A program made the position numbers and the translations under genes. From Spartobacteria bacterium UBA5019 (GTDB lineage Bacteria; Verrucomicrobiota; Verrucomicrobiia; Chthoniobacterales; Terrimicrobiaceae): a DNA stretch of 12,509 bases. Shown here piece by piece: positions 6,625-12,509 of the stretch (within the stretch, counting starts at the first letter, position 1; each line of letters starts with the position of its first letter). The notes beneath the pieces were generated by a model. The model saw only the letters and a list, made by a program, of their open reading frames with translations, ran no database searches and was not told the origin of the DNA. The DNA lies in NCBI GenBank assembly GCA_002396485.1, contig DGXZ01000075.1, positions 1 to 12,509 of the forward strand, read 5' to 3'.

Positions 6625-7168
6625 TATAGCCGCCGGGCGAGGTGAACACTTCCAGATCATGCGTGAGCGGCAGCTTGCGGGCATGGCACTTCAGGCCCAG
6701 CCAAGGCGATGGCTGGCGAGGCCTGCCGGCCGCCCAGATGACGCCGGAAGCCGGTGCGATGCGGGAGTTGGTGACGAGGCCGCCGCCGAGCGAAACGAAT
6801 TGTCGCTGCAGGTGATCGTCGAGCTTCCAACGCGAAATTCCGCGACCGGGCGCCTGCATTTCCGCGAGCTGTCCCTCCGAGTCACTCCACGAAGCGCTTT
6901 GCAAGCGCGTCGCATCGTTCAGGCAATCGGCGATTCCAAGATTAGCCAGCGTTTCACGACCCACGCCGCTGATGAATTCGCCACACACTCGGTGCCTCGG
7001 ATACGCCGATGCCTCGTGCAGAGTCACCGCCACTCCACGGGATTGCAGGGCGATGCCCAACGACAGTCCGGCAAGTCCGCCGCCGGCAATGGTGATTGGG
7101 TTTTTCAACGGCCCGAGGCTACCAGTCTCAACGCCTCGCGCCAGTGCGATGATTTCCGTATGGCCCAT
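6539..7168 (-). pseudogene. FAD-dependent oxidoreductase, truncated copy B (junction chimera)
   Basis: Second copy of the 5' part of the oxidoreductase gene with no IS in it. It keeps the Rossmann motif AGGGLAGLSLG, the PRHRVCGEFISG motif and continuous QAPGRGISRWKLDDHL across the site where copy A is interrupted, which proves the empty target. Homology to the intact gene stops at 6625 after TSPGGY; the frame then continues for about 29 residues into unrelated upstream DNA of the secreted-protein gene (RDVHVHSQVSRGTQ to a stop at 6539). The second FAD motif (GDAA) is lacking, so it should be non-functional. Start chosen as in copy A (ATG 7168); an in-frame ATG at 7216 also exists. The truncation is a direct result of the tandem-duplication breakpoint. 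Confidence 0.88.
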
Positions 7169-7359
7169 TTTTTCGAATCCATGCCGAGGAGTTGACATCG
7201 TGGAAAAAAATCTCATCCCCAGCCGATTCCCGAGCGACCTTGTTAGGCTTCCGACGACATGATCGCAAAAATCCTACGCCTCATCCGGCCAACGCTGCTC
7301 TGCCTCCGCCCGCTGCGCCTTTTCCAGAGCCATTCTGCGAAGAAAGAGAATTTCTGCTG
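7169..7359. other. Intergenic region of unit B
   Basis: Copy of the 5434-5623 region. Besides short open frames (for example a plus-strand ATG at 7259) I see no gene. It differs from unit A by scattered substitutions, more than in the adjacent oxidoreductase fragment. Confidence 0.3.
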
Positions 7360-7464
7360 CGTGCCGAAAAATCAGAGATCATCGACATCCCCGCAGCGGC
7401 CTAGATCAAGAGTCCCGACATATCCATTCTCAGCGATGAGTTCCTGCGTGAAGTGGAGGGCCTG
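7360..7464 (+). pseudogene. HsdR (type I restriction subunit) C-terminal relic, copy B
   Basis: Reads RAEKSEIIDIPAAA, the same in-frame TAG (7402-7404) as copy A, then IKSPDISILSDEFLREVEGL. It fits the DIFAAAG-x-KKPDISILSDEF region of type I restriction R subunits slightly better than copy A. After the TAG the frame stays open to 7647, but the sequence past EVEGL no longer resembles the family and runs antisense into the secreted-protein gene. Non-functional fragment. Confidence 0.6.
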
Positions 7465-7524
7465 ACAAACGCATCTGCCAAACGAAACAACGGCTTGATG
7501 AAGAACTCGCCGGATAAGGATTTC

Positions 7525-8067
7525 TTATTGGCGAGCGAACCCTCGGAAGCCAATGTCGAAGAGCCCGGCATCATCTTGAATCACTACGGTTATCTTACTC
7601 ACCTTGCGCAGCTCGGGCTTAAAATTTATGCTGGCAGAGGGCTCTAGGCTGCTTGACGCGAAATTCACAATGTCATCCCCTCCAACCATTGCAAATGAAT
7701 CCATCGTGTTTCCTTCCCGGTTGGCGATGTCAAGGTTCCCAGGCGTAATACTATCGCCGTCTGCATTAAAAAACCTGATGCTGCCCTTGGATATCCGGTT
7801 CAGACATCCAAGAGTGACTTGGGTAATGTTGACCGGTTGCTCAAATACAAAAGTGACATCGTTGCGGGAGAAATCTTTGACGCGAAGACCGACGCCAAGA
7901 GTTTTCTCAATCGGTCGGCTCGCATCCCATTTCATCGGAACACGGTGCAAAAGTCCGGTGCCAGAGGTTTCGCCGTCCTGCGGATCGAATGTCGCTGCAA
8001 CGTCCGCATGGGCCAATCCACATGCGAAGATGATCAAGGAGGAAATGGTGGCTATTTGTTTTTTCAT
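7525..8067 (-). CDS. Secreted protein of unknown function, copy B (diverged paralogue)
   Basis: 180 residues from the ATG at 8067; a GTG at 8079 would give 184, exactly the length of copy A. Same Sec signal peptide with AHA-D cleavage site, so it is exported. The mature protein (DVAATFDPQDGETSG onward) keeps a set of shared positions with copy A: RVPM-x-W-x-AS, FSR-x-DVTF-x-FE-x-PV-x-ITQV-x-L, LNR-x-SKG-x-IRF, MDSFA, FAS, RxVSKI-x-V and DAG-x-F-x-I-x-x-RG. Roughly half the residues between these are changed. These conserved blocks look like a beta-sandwich framework with variable surface positions; that is inference. No family recognised. Upstream region and signal codons are nearly identical to copy A. 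Confidence 0.75.
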   Translation of the reverse strand: MKKQIATISSLIIFACGLAHADVAATFDPQDGETSGTGLLHRVPMKWDASRPIEKTLGVGLRVKDFSRNDVTFVFEQPVNITQVTLGCLNRISKGSIRFFNADGDSITPGNLDIANREGNTMDSFAMVGGDDIVNFASSSLEPSASINFKPELRKVSKITVVIQDDAGLFDIGFRGFARQ

Positions 8068-8359
8068 TTTGTTATTCACGGTTGTTTAGAGGTGATTGAG
8101 TTATTTGTATGGGGCTGGCGCATGTTGGTTCTTGGCATATCGCGAGCGAGAATCAGGAAACAGAATATCCACTATCATGGGACGTAGCTGGCATCAAGAA
8201 AATACAATGTGCTTTTGCGGACAAACAATATGCGTAAAGAGACGTGTCCGTGCGAGTGTAAGGTCTTTTGACTGTCAGCTCCGCAAAATTCGATGCATAT
8301 CAGGCCTTGCAAATTTTTCTGAGTTCCTCGAGTTGCGTGCGAATGCCCATGGACGTCCC
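8068..8359 (-). promoter_or_regulatory. Upstream region of secreted-protein gene, copy B
   Basis: Copy of 6331-6624, with no recognisable gene. The proximal part is conserved with copy A (only a few substitutions over the first about 170 bp); the distal part differs more. It presumably carries the promoter of the copy B secreted-protein gene. Confidence 0.4.
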
Positions 8360-8407
8360 GCTGGGGAGGCAGCGGCACGATTAACCCGAAATCCGGCATT
8401 AGGAATT

Positions 8408-8548
8408 ATCCACAGATTTCGCAGAAAGTGCAGGTTAAATCAGTTGCGTATCAAATTTCGCTTCATCACAATTCACCCGCCGGGTGAGTGTCTTGAACTC
8501 TGCTAGGCATTGGTAATCTGTGCTTTTCTGTGCCTGAGATCTGTGGTT
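8408..8548. repeat. Imperfect inverted repeat with CACAGAT / ATCTGTG ends
   Basis: The left arm 8408-8427 (atccacagatttcgcagaaa) is imperfectly complementary to 8525-8548, which reads tttctgtgcctgagatctgtggtt; a further aatctgtg lies at 8515-8522. Inward-facing cacagat/atctgtg motifs are typical of decayed dispersed extragenic repeats. The assignment is tentative. Confidence 0.35.
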
Positions 8549-8683
8549 CAAATGCTTTTTTTCTAGGTTAACGCGTTCTGCGTGATGGCGCGCTTGGGTC
8601 GCTGGGTTTGAGGAACGCGACCGCGTCGCGGCCGGCCAAGTTGTAGGCCCCTCTCAAGCGCCCGAGGACATCGGGTGCCGCGT

Positions 8684-8732
8684 ATTGGCATGTCTTGTAG
8701 GACACGCCGGCGTCAGTACATGGCATGCCAAT
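8684..8732. repeat. Structured inverted repeat (possible REP/MITE-like element)
   Basis: attggcatg at 8684-8692 pairs exactly with catgccaat at 8724-8732. Inside lie a small hairpin tgtc-ttgtag-gaca, the 10-bp palindrome acgccggcgt, and tggcatgcca as part of the right arm. Such nested symmetry without coding content suggests a folded extragenic repeat or the terminator zone downstream of the transporter gene (-). No T-tract is present on the transporter strand. Confidence 0.4.
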
Positions 8733-8767
8733 CGTTCATGCTAGCGGTGATGACCCTCCCTTTTATC

Positions 8768-10150
8768 TCAGCCTCTGGTCCGATTTTCGGGGGCCACCTC
8801 AGTTTTCTCGGCGTAGGGAAGAAAGGGGATGATGAGGAGCGTGGGGAGGCCAGCGATAGCACTGATGAGAAAGACGCCAGTGTAGCCGATGGATTCCTGC
8901 ACATAGCCGCTGAGCATGCCGGGGATTGTCCATCCAAGGCCCATCAGGGCAAAGGAGATGGCAAGGATAGAGGTCTTGTTGCGGCCAGATTCAGTGGCTT
9001 TGATGTGCATGTAATAAAACATGGCGCTGAAGCTCATCCCGTAGAAAAAAGCTTCGAAGCTGGAGGCTCCGAGGAGTGAGATGTTAAGACTTTGGCCGAA
9101 AATGATAATAGAGGTACTTGGTTGGGTGACCGCGAGCCAATAGTAGACGAGGTTGGGAAGATTAATGGCCAGGGCCAGTGGGATGAAGACGCGTCGGAGA
9201 CCGAGCCACTTAATCGTGAAGCCACCGAGAATCCCTCCAATCATCATCCAAGGCATTTCGGCGAGGATGGAGATCCACGCCAGATCTGCGGCGGCCATGC
9301 CGAGGCCACCAGCGTCGCGCAGGTCGATATAGAATGGGTATTTCATCGCAAGAAACCCCTCACCGAATCGGTAGAGAAGAATGAATGCGATGATGAGCCC
9401 CACGCGGTCCTGCCTGAAGTAATCCCGAAGCACCTCGCCAATGGCAAAGCTGCTGTGAGTAACTGGTTGGTCTTCAGGAATTTTTGGGATGAAAAACTTG
9501 TTGTAAGCGGCGACGGCGATGAGGACGACGCTCGCCAGCGCAAAGGCCGCCGCAAAACCTGTGTGAAAGCCCGATTTGTCGGCCGACTGAATGTCGACGG
9601 ACCCATGGTCGCTTGCGATCTTGGTTGCCAAAAGGAGAAGGCCCGTTTGCGCGGCAATGATTCCGAGCCGGACTGAAGATGTTTTGATGCCGATAAACTG
9701 GGCCTGGAGTTTTGGGTCGAGGGCGCGAATATAGTATCCGTCAGCCGCCGTTTCATGAGTGGCCGCAACAATATTCAGGATAAAAAGAAGGCCAACCATC
9801 AGGCACAAGAAAAGGAGGGAATCCGGTTTGACATAGGTTACAAGAGCCATCAGAAAAGCAATTGTTCCACTGCATAGGAGTGTGAAGAGCGAAAGCCTCC
9901 GCTTGGTGGTAACGGCATCGAGCCATGGAGCGAAGAGGAAGCGCAGAGAGCCGATAAGGCCGAGGCCACCGATGAGGCCGATCTGCTGATTTGAAAATTC
10001 CAGCAGCTTGAAGAGTTTTATCGGCAAGTCCGTGCAAAGACCGAAACCCATGAGGCCTAACGGAAAATAGAGTGTGATGACGTAGAGCCATGGGGAGGGG
10101 CGTCTCGAGTCGGGTTTATTGTCTTGGGTAGGAGATTCAGTGCTCATCAT
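8768..10150 (-). CDS. MFS transporter, AmpG/oligosaccharide-like (12 TM)
   Basis: 460 residues from the ATG at 10150. It starts with a polar, cytosolic N-terminus (MSTESPTQDNKPDSRRPSP) followed by about 12 hydrophobic helices in two halves; the central loop (about KFFIPKIPEDQPVTHSS) separates them. The segment ETAADGYYIRALDPKLQAQF resembles the T-x-DIA-x-DAY motif in TM4/5 of AmpG-like (PAT-type) permeases. Likely role is uptake of a sugar or oligosaccharide across the inner membrane by proton symport; the substrate is unknown. It follows the esterase and rhamnosidase remnant on the same strand, so import of a released rhamnoside or acetylated sugar is a reasonable guess. A more upstream in-frame ATG at 10201 would add 17 residues lacking transporter character and was not chosen. 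No clear Shine-Dalgarno sequence precedes 10150. Confidence 0.87.
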   Translation of the reverse strand: MMSTESPTQDNKPDSRRPSPWLYVITLYFPLGLMGFGLCTDLPIKLFKLLEFSNQQIGLIGGLGLIGSLRFLFAPWLDAVTTKRRLSLFTLLCSGTIAFLMALVTYVKPDSLLFLCLMVGLLFILNIVAATHETAADGYYIRALDPKLQAQFIGIKTSSVRLGIIAAQTGLLLLATKIASDHGSVDIQSADKSGFHTGFAAAFALASVVLIAVAAYNKFFIPKIPEDQPVTHSSFAIGEVLRDYFRQDRVGLIIAFILLYRFGEGFLAMKYPFYIDLRDAGGLGMAAADLAWISILAEMPWMMIGGILGGFTIKWLGLRRVFIPLALAINLPNLVYYWLAVTQPSTSIIIFGQSLNISLLGASSFEAFFYGMSFSAMFYYMHIKATESGRNKTSILAISFALMGLGWTIPGMLSGYVQESIGYTGVFLISAIAGLPTLLIIPFLPYAEKTEVAPENRTRG

Positions 10151-10231
10151 AAGAAGTGGACGAGCATTGCAGGACGGAAGCCGCGATGCAAATTTAATCA
10201 TACGTTTTTCGCCTGCGCGGAAAAAGCCTGT

Positions 10232-10420
10232 TCAATGTGCGAAAACGGACAACCTATTGTCTTTTCGAGACCGGGGGTTTGGATGGCAGCGCAAATTGTC
10301 GAAGCGGCTGTTTATCAACTTCACCAGAATGTTTTTCATTCCAACAAAAGCTTGGGACGCCTTGGTATTTGCCAGATCGGTGTGGTTCGTTTTTCGAATG
10401 TTTTCTTCAATCAAACTCAT
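10232..10420 (-). CDS. Possible small hypothetical protein (62 aa), doubtful
   Basis: ATG at 10420 gives a 62-residue basic product beginning MSLIEENIRKTNHTDLANTK. The first 45 residues have a plausible soluble, helical composition, but the end (RCHPNPRSRKDNRLSVFAH) looks like non-coding translation. Only a weak GGAA lies in front of the start. Nothing recognised; it may be chance. Confidence 0.2.
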   Translation of the reverse strand: MSLIEENIRKTNHTDLANTKASQAFVGMKNILVKLINSRFDNLRCHPNPRSRKDNRLSVFAH

Positions 10421-10692
10421 GTTTCCAGATTGTGCTCCATCGCCACGTGCTCCCAGGTCTTGGGAAAACGGGCTATGGAACAAACCGCCGCGTGCAATCC
10501 GATCGCAAAGCAGTGCGTCGCTCCGGTCTTCGGATAGCACACTGCCCCGAGATTTGCTCGTCCGGGGCCAAGGGAGGCAATGCGGAGAGGATGCCAGGAG
10601 CACCCGGTAATGCCAAAGTCAGCTTGCTTTGAGACGACTTCAAAAATGGTTTGCAAGACATTTTTTGGGGAGCGCGCCAGCCCACGGGTGCA

Positions 10693-10715
10693 GTCGGGCG
10701 CGCCTTGCGCCCGAC
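10693..10715. terminator. Perfect 9-bp hairpin downstream of the esterase gene
   Basis: gtcgggcgc (10693-10701), loop gcctt, gcgcccgac (10707-10715): a perfect nine-pair GC-rich stem 45 bp after the esterase stop on the minus strand. There is no T-run on either side, so it could be a Rho-independent-like pause, an mRNA-stabilising end or an extragenic palindrome. Confidence 0.45.
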
Positions 10716-10759
10716 ATCGAGTGGTTTCAACGGCCTTCCTGGACCTGGACGGAAATGGG

Positions 10760-11650
10760 TCAGCCTGGATTGTCGCTTGCCTGGCTTGCAGCGGGTGGGG
10801 CTGCGATGATCCCGTTCGCACGAAGCCAGAAGAGGACGTCGCCAAACCAAGGATGTTCTTTCCCGATCAATCCGGTGCCATGGCCGCCGTGCTGATAGAT
10901 ATGCAGTTCGTGGGGGATGCCGTTTTCCCGCAGTGCAGCGGCGTACAGGAGTGAGTGTTCGGCTGGTACCAACTTATCTTCACTCGTGTGCCACAGGAAG
11001 ATGGGAGGAAGACCTGGTCGGACCTGCAATTCACTGGAGGTCTTGCGGAGGAGTTCGTCGCCGGGCGCATCACCGAGCAGGTTCGTTACCGAGTTTGCGT
11101 GCGGTTTCGTGATCATGCTGATAACGGGGTAACAGATGATGGCAAAATCGGGACGCGGGCTCACACGCCCCTTGGAATCGGCACCTGGCACCTCTCCATC
11201 TTCGGGGTGGTTGAGCAGTGTGGTTACAAGATGTCCACCCGCTGAGAAGCCCATTGCGCCGATTCGGCGCGGGTCGATATTCCACTTCGCGGCTTGCTCC
11301 CTGATTTGACGCATGGCTTCGACGGCGTCCTGAAGCTGCGAGGGGTAACGATAGCCTGAGCTGCCAAGCCGGTAGCGCAGAACGAATGCGGAGATGCCCT
11401 GCTCATTGAGCCAAAGCGCGAAGGGCTCTGTCTGCCCCGGATAGATCCCGCCATAGCTGCCGCCGGGAACAATGAGTATCGCCGCACCGGAGGGGCTGGA
11501 AGCCGGATAGGGAGTTATGGTCGCGCTATCCTTTGACGTGTTGCCGAGGGCACCCGGTGCGCCCTGCGGCCAAATGGGAATACTTTTCTCTGCCGCTTCA
11601 AGCAGAGCTAGAGTTGATAGCAACAGGATGATAATCGTGAGTTTTTTCAT
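10760..11650 (-). CDS. Secreted alpha/beta-hydrolase, acetyl-esterase-like (BD-FAE/AXE type)
   Basis: 296 residues with a Sec signal peptide (MKKLTIIILLLSTLALLEA, cleavage near EAA-EK), so it acts in the periplasm or outside. The serine-hydrolase fold is clear: oxyanion-hole strand ILIVPGGSYGG (about 59-68), nucleophile elbow GFSAGG with Ser136, Asp225 in WHTSEDKLVP, and catalytic His257 in QHGGHGTG. This arrangement is that of bacterial acetyl-xylan/rhamnogalacturonan acetylesterase-like proteins that deacetylate plant polysaccharides. The opening IPIWPQGAPGALG is also typical of these secreted esterases. The start is the ATG at 11650, only 15 bp after the stop of the rhamnosidase remnant, so both were once one transcript. 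All catalytic residues are present, so it may still be functional, although its upstream partner is decayed. The exact acyl substrate is not determined. Confidence 0.9.
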   Translation of the reverse strand: MKKLTIIILLLSTLALLEAAEKSIPIWPQGAPGALGNTSKDSATITPYPASSPSGAAILIVPGGSYGGIYPGQTEPFALWLNEQGISAFVLRYRLGSSGYRYPSQLQDAVEAMRQIREQAAKWNIDPRRIGAMGFSAGGHLVTTLLNHPEDGEVPGADSKGRVSPRPDFAIICYPVISMITKPHANSVTNLLGDAPGDELLRKTSSELQVRPGLPPIFLWHTSEDKLVPAEHSLLYAAALRENGIPHELHIYQHGGHGTGLIGKEHPWFGDVLFWLRANGIIAAPPAASQASDNPG

Positions 11651-11665
11651 TGGTGTCTCTTTGGT

Positions 11666-12057
11666 TTATAGCTGCCAGTCTGAAATCTGAAAGTTATAAG
11701 AGTCGGCCCCTGTCCGTAACGTCTCTTTGCCCGTTTCACCGGGCTCATGGACCGCGCCTTCCGGCTTGGCTCCATTCTTGCGGCAAAATGACCTTGGCCT
11801 CGGAGCCCGTCGGAACGACGATGCGGGGGTAAACACAGCCACCCTTGATTTTCCAATTGCTGATGATCTTGCCTCGTACAGATTCGTATTCCGCCGAGGC
11901 AAACTCCAGCAACCGATTTCGGGTTGGAATACAATCCGCCGGAAATCCGGCGCCATCGGGGCGGTACGCATTCCTGCAAGGCTGGCTTCCACATCAAAAG
12001 CGGGGACTGCTTGCCAATCGCGAGAGGATCCTTCACATGCTCGCAGCGCAAATCGTA
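11666..12057 (-). pseudogene. Alpha-L-rhamnosidase (GH78-like) remnant with internal deletion
   Basis: Two ends of a rhamnosidase appear joined. 11986-12057 reads YDLRCEHVKDPLAIGKQSPL then LMWK, resembling the extreme N-terminal motif of bacterial GH78 enzymes (LRCEYL-x-NPLGID-x-x-xPRLSWKL). Immediately after, in another frame, VEASLAGMRTAPMAPDFRRI and VFQPEIG match the C-terminal AGI-x-PDP-x-APGFKHI-x-x-RP motif. A shifted frame (11745-11909) continues with FASAEYESVRGKIISNWKIK and later VVPTGSEAKVILPQEW, the closing beta-sandwich (Y-x-S-x-RGKI-x-SxW, VP-x-x-x-x-A-x-V-x-LP). The first frame resumes and ends in SYNFQISDWQL with TAA at 11666. The whole catalytic barrel, some 2 kb or more, is missing, and at least two further frameshifts exist. 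It therefore cannot be active. It ends 15 bp before the esterase gene. The family call rests on motif memory. Confidence 0.65.
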
Positions 12058-12401
12058 AGCTCGGAGAACTCTGTTGCCGCGTTTCCTGTGGTCACGATTC
12101 GTGACGCTCTCGGCGGCCGAATATCAAGCAGCATCAAGCAGCGCCAGATTCACAGAAAAGCAGCTGGGCACCGAGTAAAGTGAGGATTGGGCAATTGGGA
12201 TTTGTGATTTTCACGGGGGAATCCTTCCTGGACAGTTTTCTCGGGAAAACGAATTCCGCGTGTAACCAGATACGCCCGATGCCAAGTTAAGTCATGTGCT
12301 TTGGCGGAGGAGCAGTAATCCAAACCAGACAAAATGTCTAAAAACCATCATTGACATATGTCGGATGAGTGCAAAAGTTCTGTAACTTCCCCAAAGACCT
12401 C
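12058..12401. other. Divergent intergenic region upstream of rhamnosidase remnant
   Basis: Lies between the remnant operon (-) and the partial gene at the window end (+). No convincing gene. It holds two gac-N-gtc palindromes (12328-12338 and 12353-12362) and a TTGACA box at 12351-12356. It is the likely former promoter/operator region of the rhamnoside operon. Confidence 0.4.
12328..12362. promoter_or_regulatory. Paired palindromes gacaaaatgtc and gacatatgtc (possible operator)
   Basis: 12328-12338 is gacaaaatgtc and 12353-12362 is gacatatgtc. Both are gac...gtc palindromes with AT-rich centres, about 25 bp apart centre to centre, so on roughly the same DNA face within two to two and a half turns. 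The second overlaps TTGACA (12351-12356), a possible -35 box, but no good -10 follows at 16-18 bp. A dimeric repressor or activator site is plausible; the regulator is unknown. Confidence 0.35.
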
Positions 12402-12509
12402 ATGCCCCCCACCAACAAACGAGAATTGACAGCTTCCTTGGCTTTCGAGGCTTGGATTGGCGGCCTTGCGCTGAAGGCTGCATCGCAGGCTCAAGGTGCT
12501 TTTCATTTC
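12402..12509 (+). CDS. Start of an unrecognised gene (cut by window end)
   Basis: The ATG at 12402 opens a frame of 36 codons that is still open at the last base. The product begins MPPTNKRELTASLAFEAWIG and stays alanine-rich and mildly hydrophobic (GLALKAASQAQ). No domain can be recognised from so few residues. Divergence from the rhamnosidase/esterase operon and position 40 bp after the palindrome pair are compatible with a regulator or another carbohydrate gene, but this is guesswork. No Shine-Dalgarno sequence is evident. Confidence 0.35.
   Translation, partial: MPPTNKRELTASLAFEAWIGGLALKAASQAQGAFHF

Larger units (their letters stand above)
6625..8359. repeat. Tandem duplication, unit B (right copy, 1735 bp)
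   Basis: Right copy of the direct repeat, starting tatagccgccggg at the junction with the end of unit A and ending catggacgtccc at 8348-8359. It holds truncated oxidoreductase copy B, HsdR relic B, secreted-protein gene B and its upstream region. Length equals unit A minus the IS and one target repeat. Identity with unit A is very high in the oxidoreductase part and signal-peptide codons, but falls to about 70% by eye in the codons for the mature secreted protein. Confidence 0.9.
8360..8767. other. Gene-less region with inverted repeats
   Basis: About 400 bp between the duplication and the transporter gene. No coding frame is convincing. It holds two sets of inverted repeats, listed separately (8408-8548 and 8684-8732), and a short hairpin gcgac-cgc-gtcgc around 8620-8632. 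The content suggests dispersed extragenic repeats rather than a gene. Confidence 0.4.
10151..10759. other. Spacer between esterase and transporter genes
   Basis: About 610 bp between two same-strand genes, unusually long for an operon. No family-like translation was found in six frames apart from one doubtful small ORF (10232-10420). A strong hairpin lies at 10693-10715. The spacer may carry the transporter's own promoter, or the remains of a lost gene. Confidence 0.35.

Noticed and set aside
6359..7195. 278-codon plus-strand frame
   Set aside because: Antisense to oxidoreductase copy B; parts of it recur antisense to copy A only because the DNA is duplicated.
5788..8067. Secreted paralogues as lipoproteins
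   Set aside because: The segment IFAC has Phe at a position where lipoboxes need a small or aliphatic residue, and a good AHA-D signal peptidase I site follows five residues later.
2786..8359. CRISPR array or phage attachment site explanation for the repeats
   Set aside because: There are only two long units, with coding content and no short spaced repeats, integrase or tRNA; a tandem duplication explains all of it.
10204..10224. Terminator-like tttttcgc / gcggaaaaa symmetry upstream of the transporter gene
   Set aside because: The stem is short with a bulge and mostly A-T pairs; not convincing as a terminator.

Overview
The window looks like an accessory, rearranged part of a bacterial chromosome. 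Three features suggest a Verrucomicrobiota- or Planctomycetota-like organism: carbohydrate-active genes, a small type III polyketide cluster, and an ISAs1-type transposase with a DruA-like N-terminus. Shine-Dalgarno sequences are weak or absent in front of most starts. This placement is inference, because there is no rRNA or marker gene.

Layout. (1) 1-732 (+): the 3' end of an (alpha/alpha)6-barrel glycosidase cut by the window edge. (2) 1249-3011 and 5107-5433 (-): a two-gene type III polyketide unit, an FAD-dependent oxidoreductase translationally coupled (TGATG) to a type III PKS with an intact Cys-His-Asn triad. The oxidoreductase gene is split by a 2095-bp ISAs1-family insertion at 3012-5106. 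The insertion has 18-bp terminal inverted repeats (17/18) and a 9-bp target duplication. Its transposase carries an N-terminal DruA/DUF4338-like domain and is interrupted by a frameshift at a run of nine T. (3) 2786-8359: a direct tandem duplication. Each unit (1735 bp without the IS) holds the first part of the oxidoreductase gene, a short relic of a type I restriction subunit (HsdR), a gene for a secreted 180-aa protein of unknown function, and its long upstream region. Flanks and signal peptides of the two copies are almost identical, but the mature secreted proteins are only about 53% identical. (4) 8360-8767: non-coding DNA with inverted repeats. (5) 8768-12057 (-): remains of a rhamnoside/pectin-type utilisation operon: an alpha-L-rhamnosidase gene reduced by an internal deletion, a secreted acetyl-esterase-like alpha/beta hydrolase, and a 12-TM AmpG-like MFS transporter. 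(6) 12402-12509 (+): the first codons of a divergent, unrecognised gene behind two palindromic sites.

Inferred order of events: the HsdR fragment was already present; a tandem duplication copied the 5' part of the oxidoreductase gene through the secreted-protein gene; ISAs1 then hit the left copy, disabling the only complete oxidoreductase gene while copy B keeps the empty target site. The contrast between conserved flanks and diverged mature secreted proteins is the most unusual signal. No CRISPR array, tRNA or rRNA was seen.
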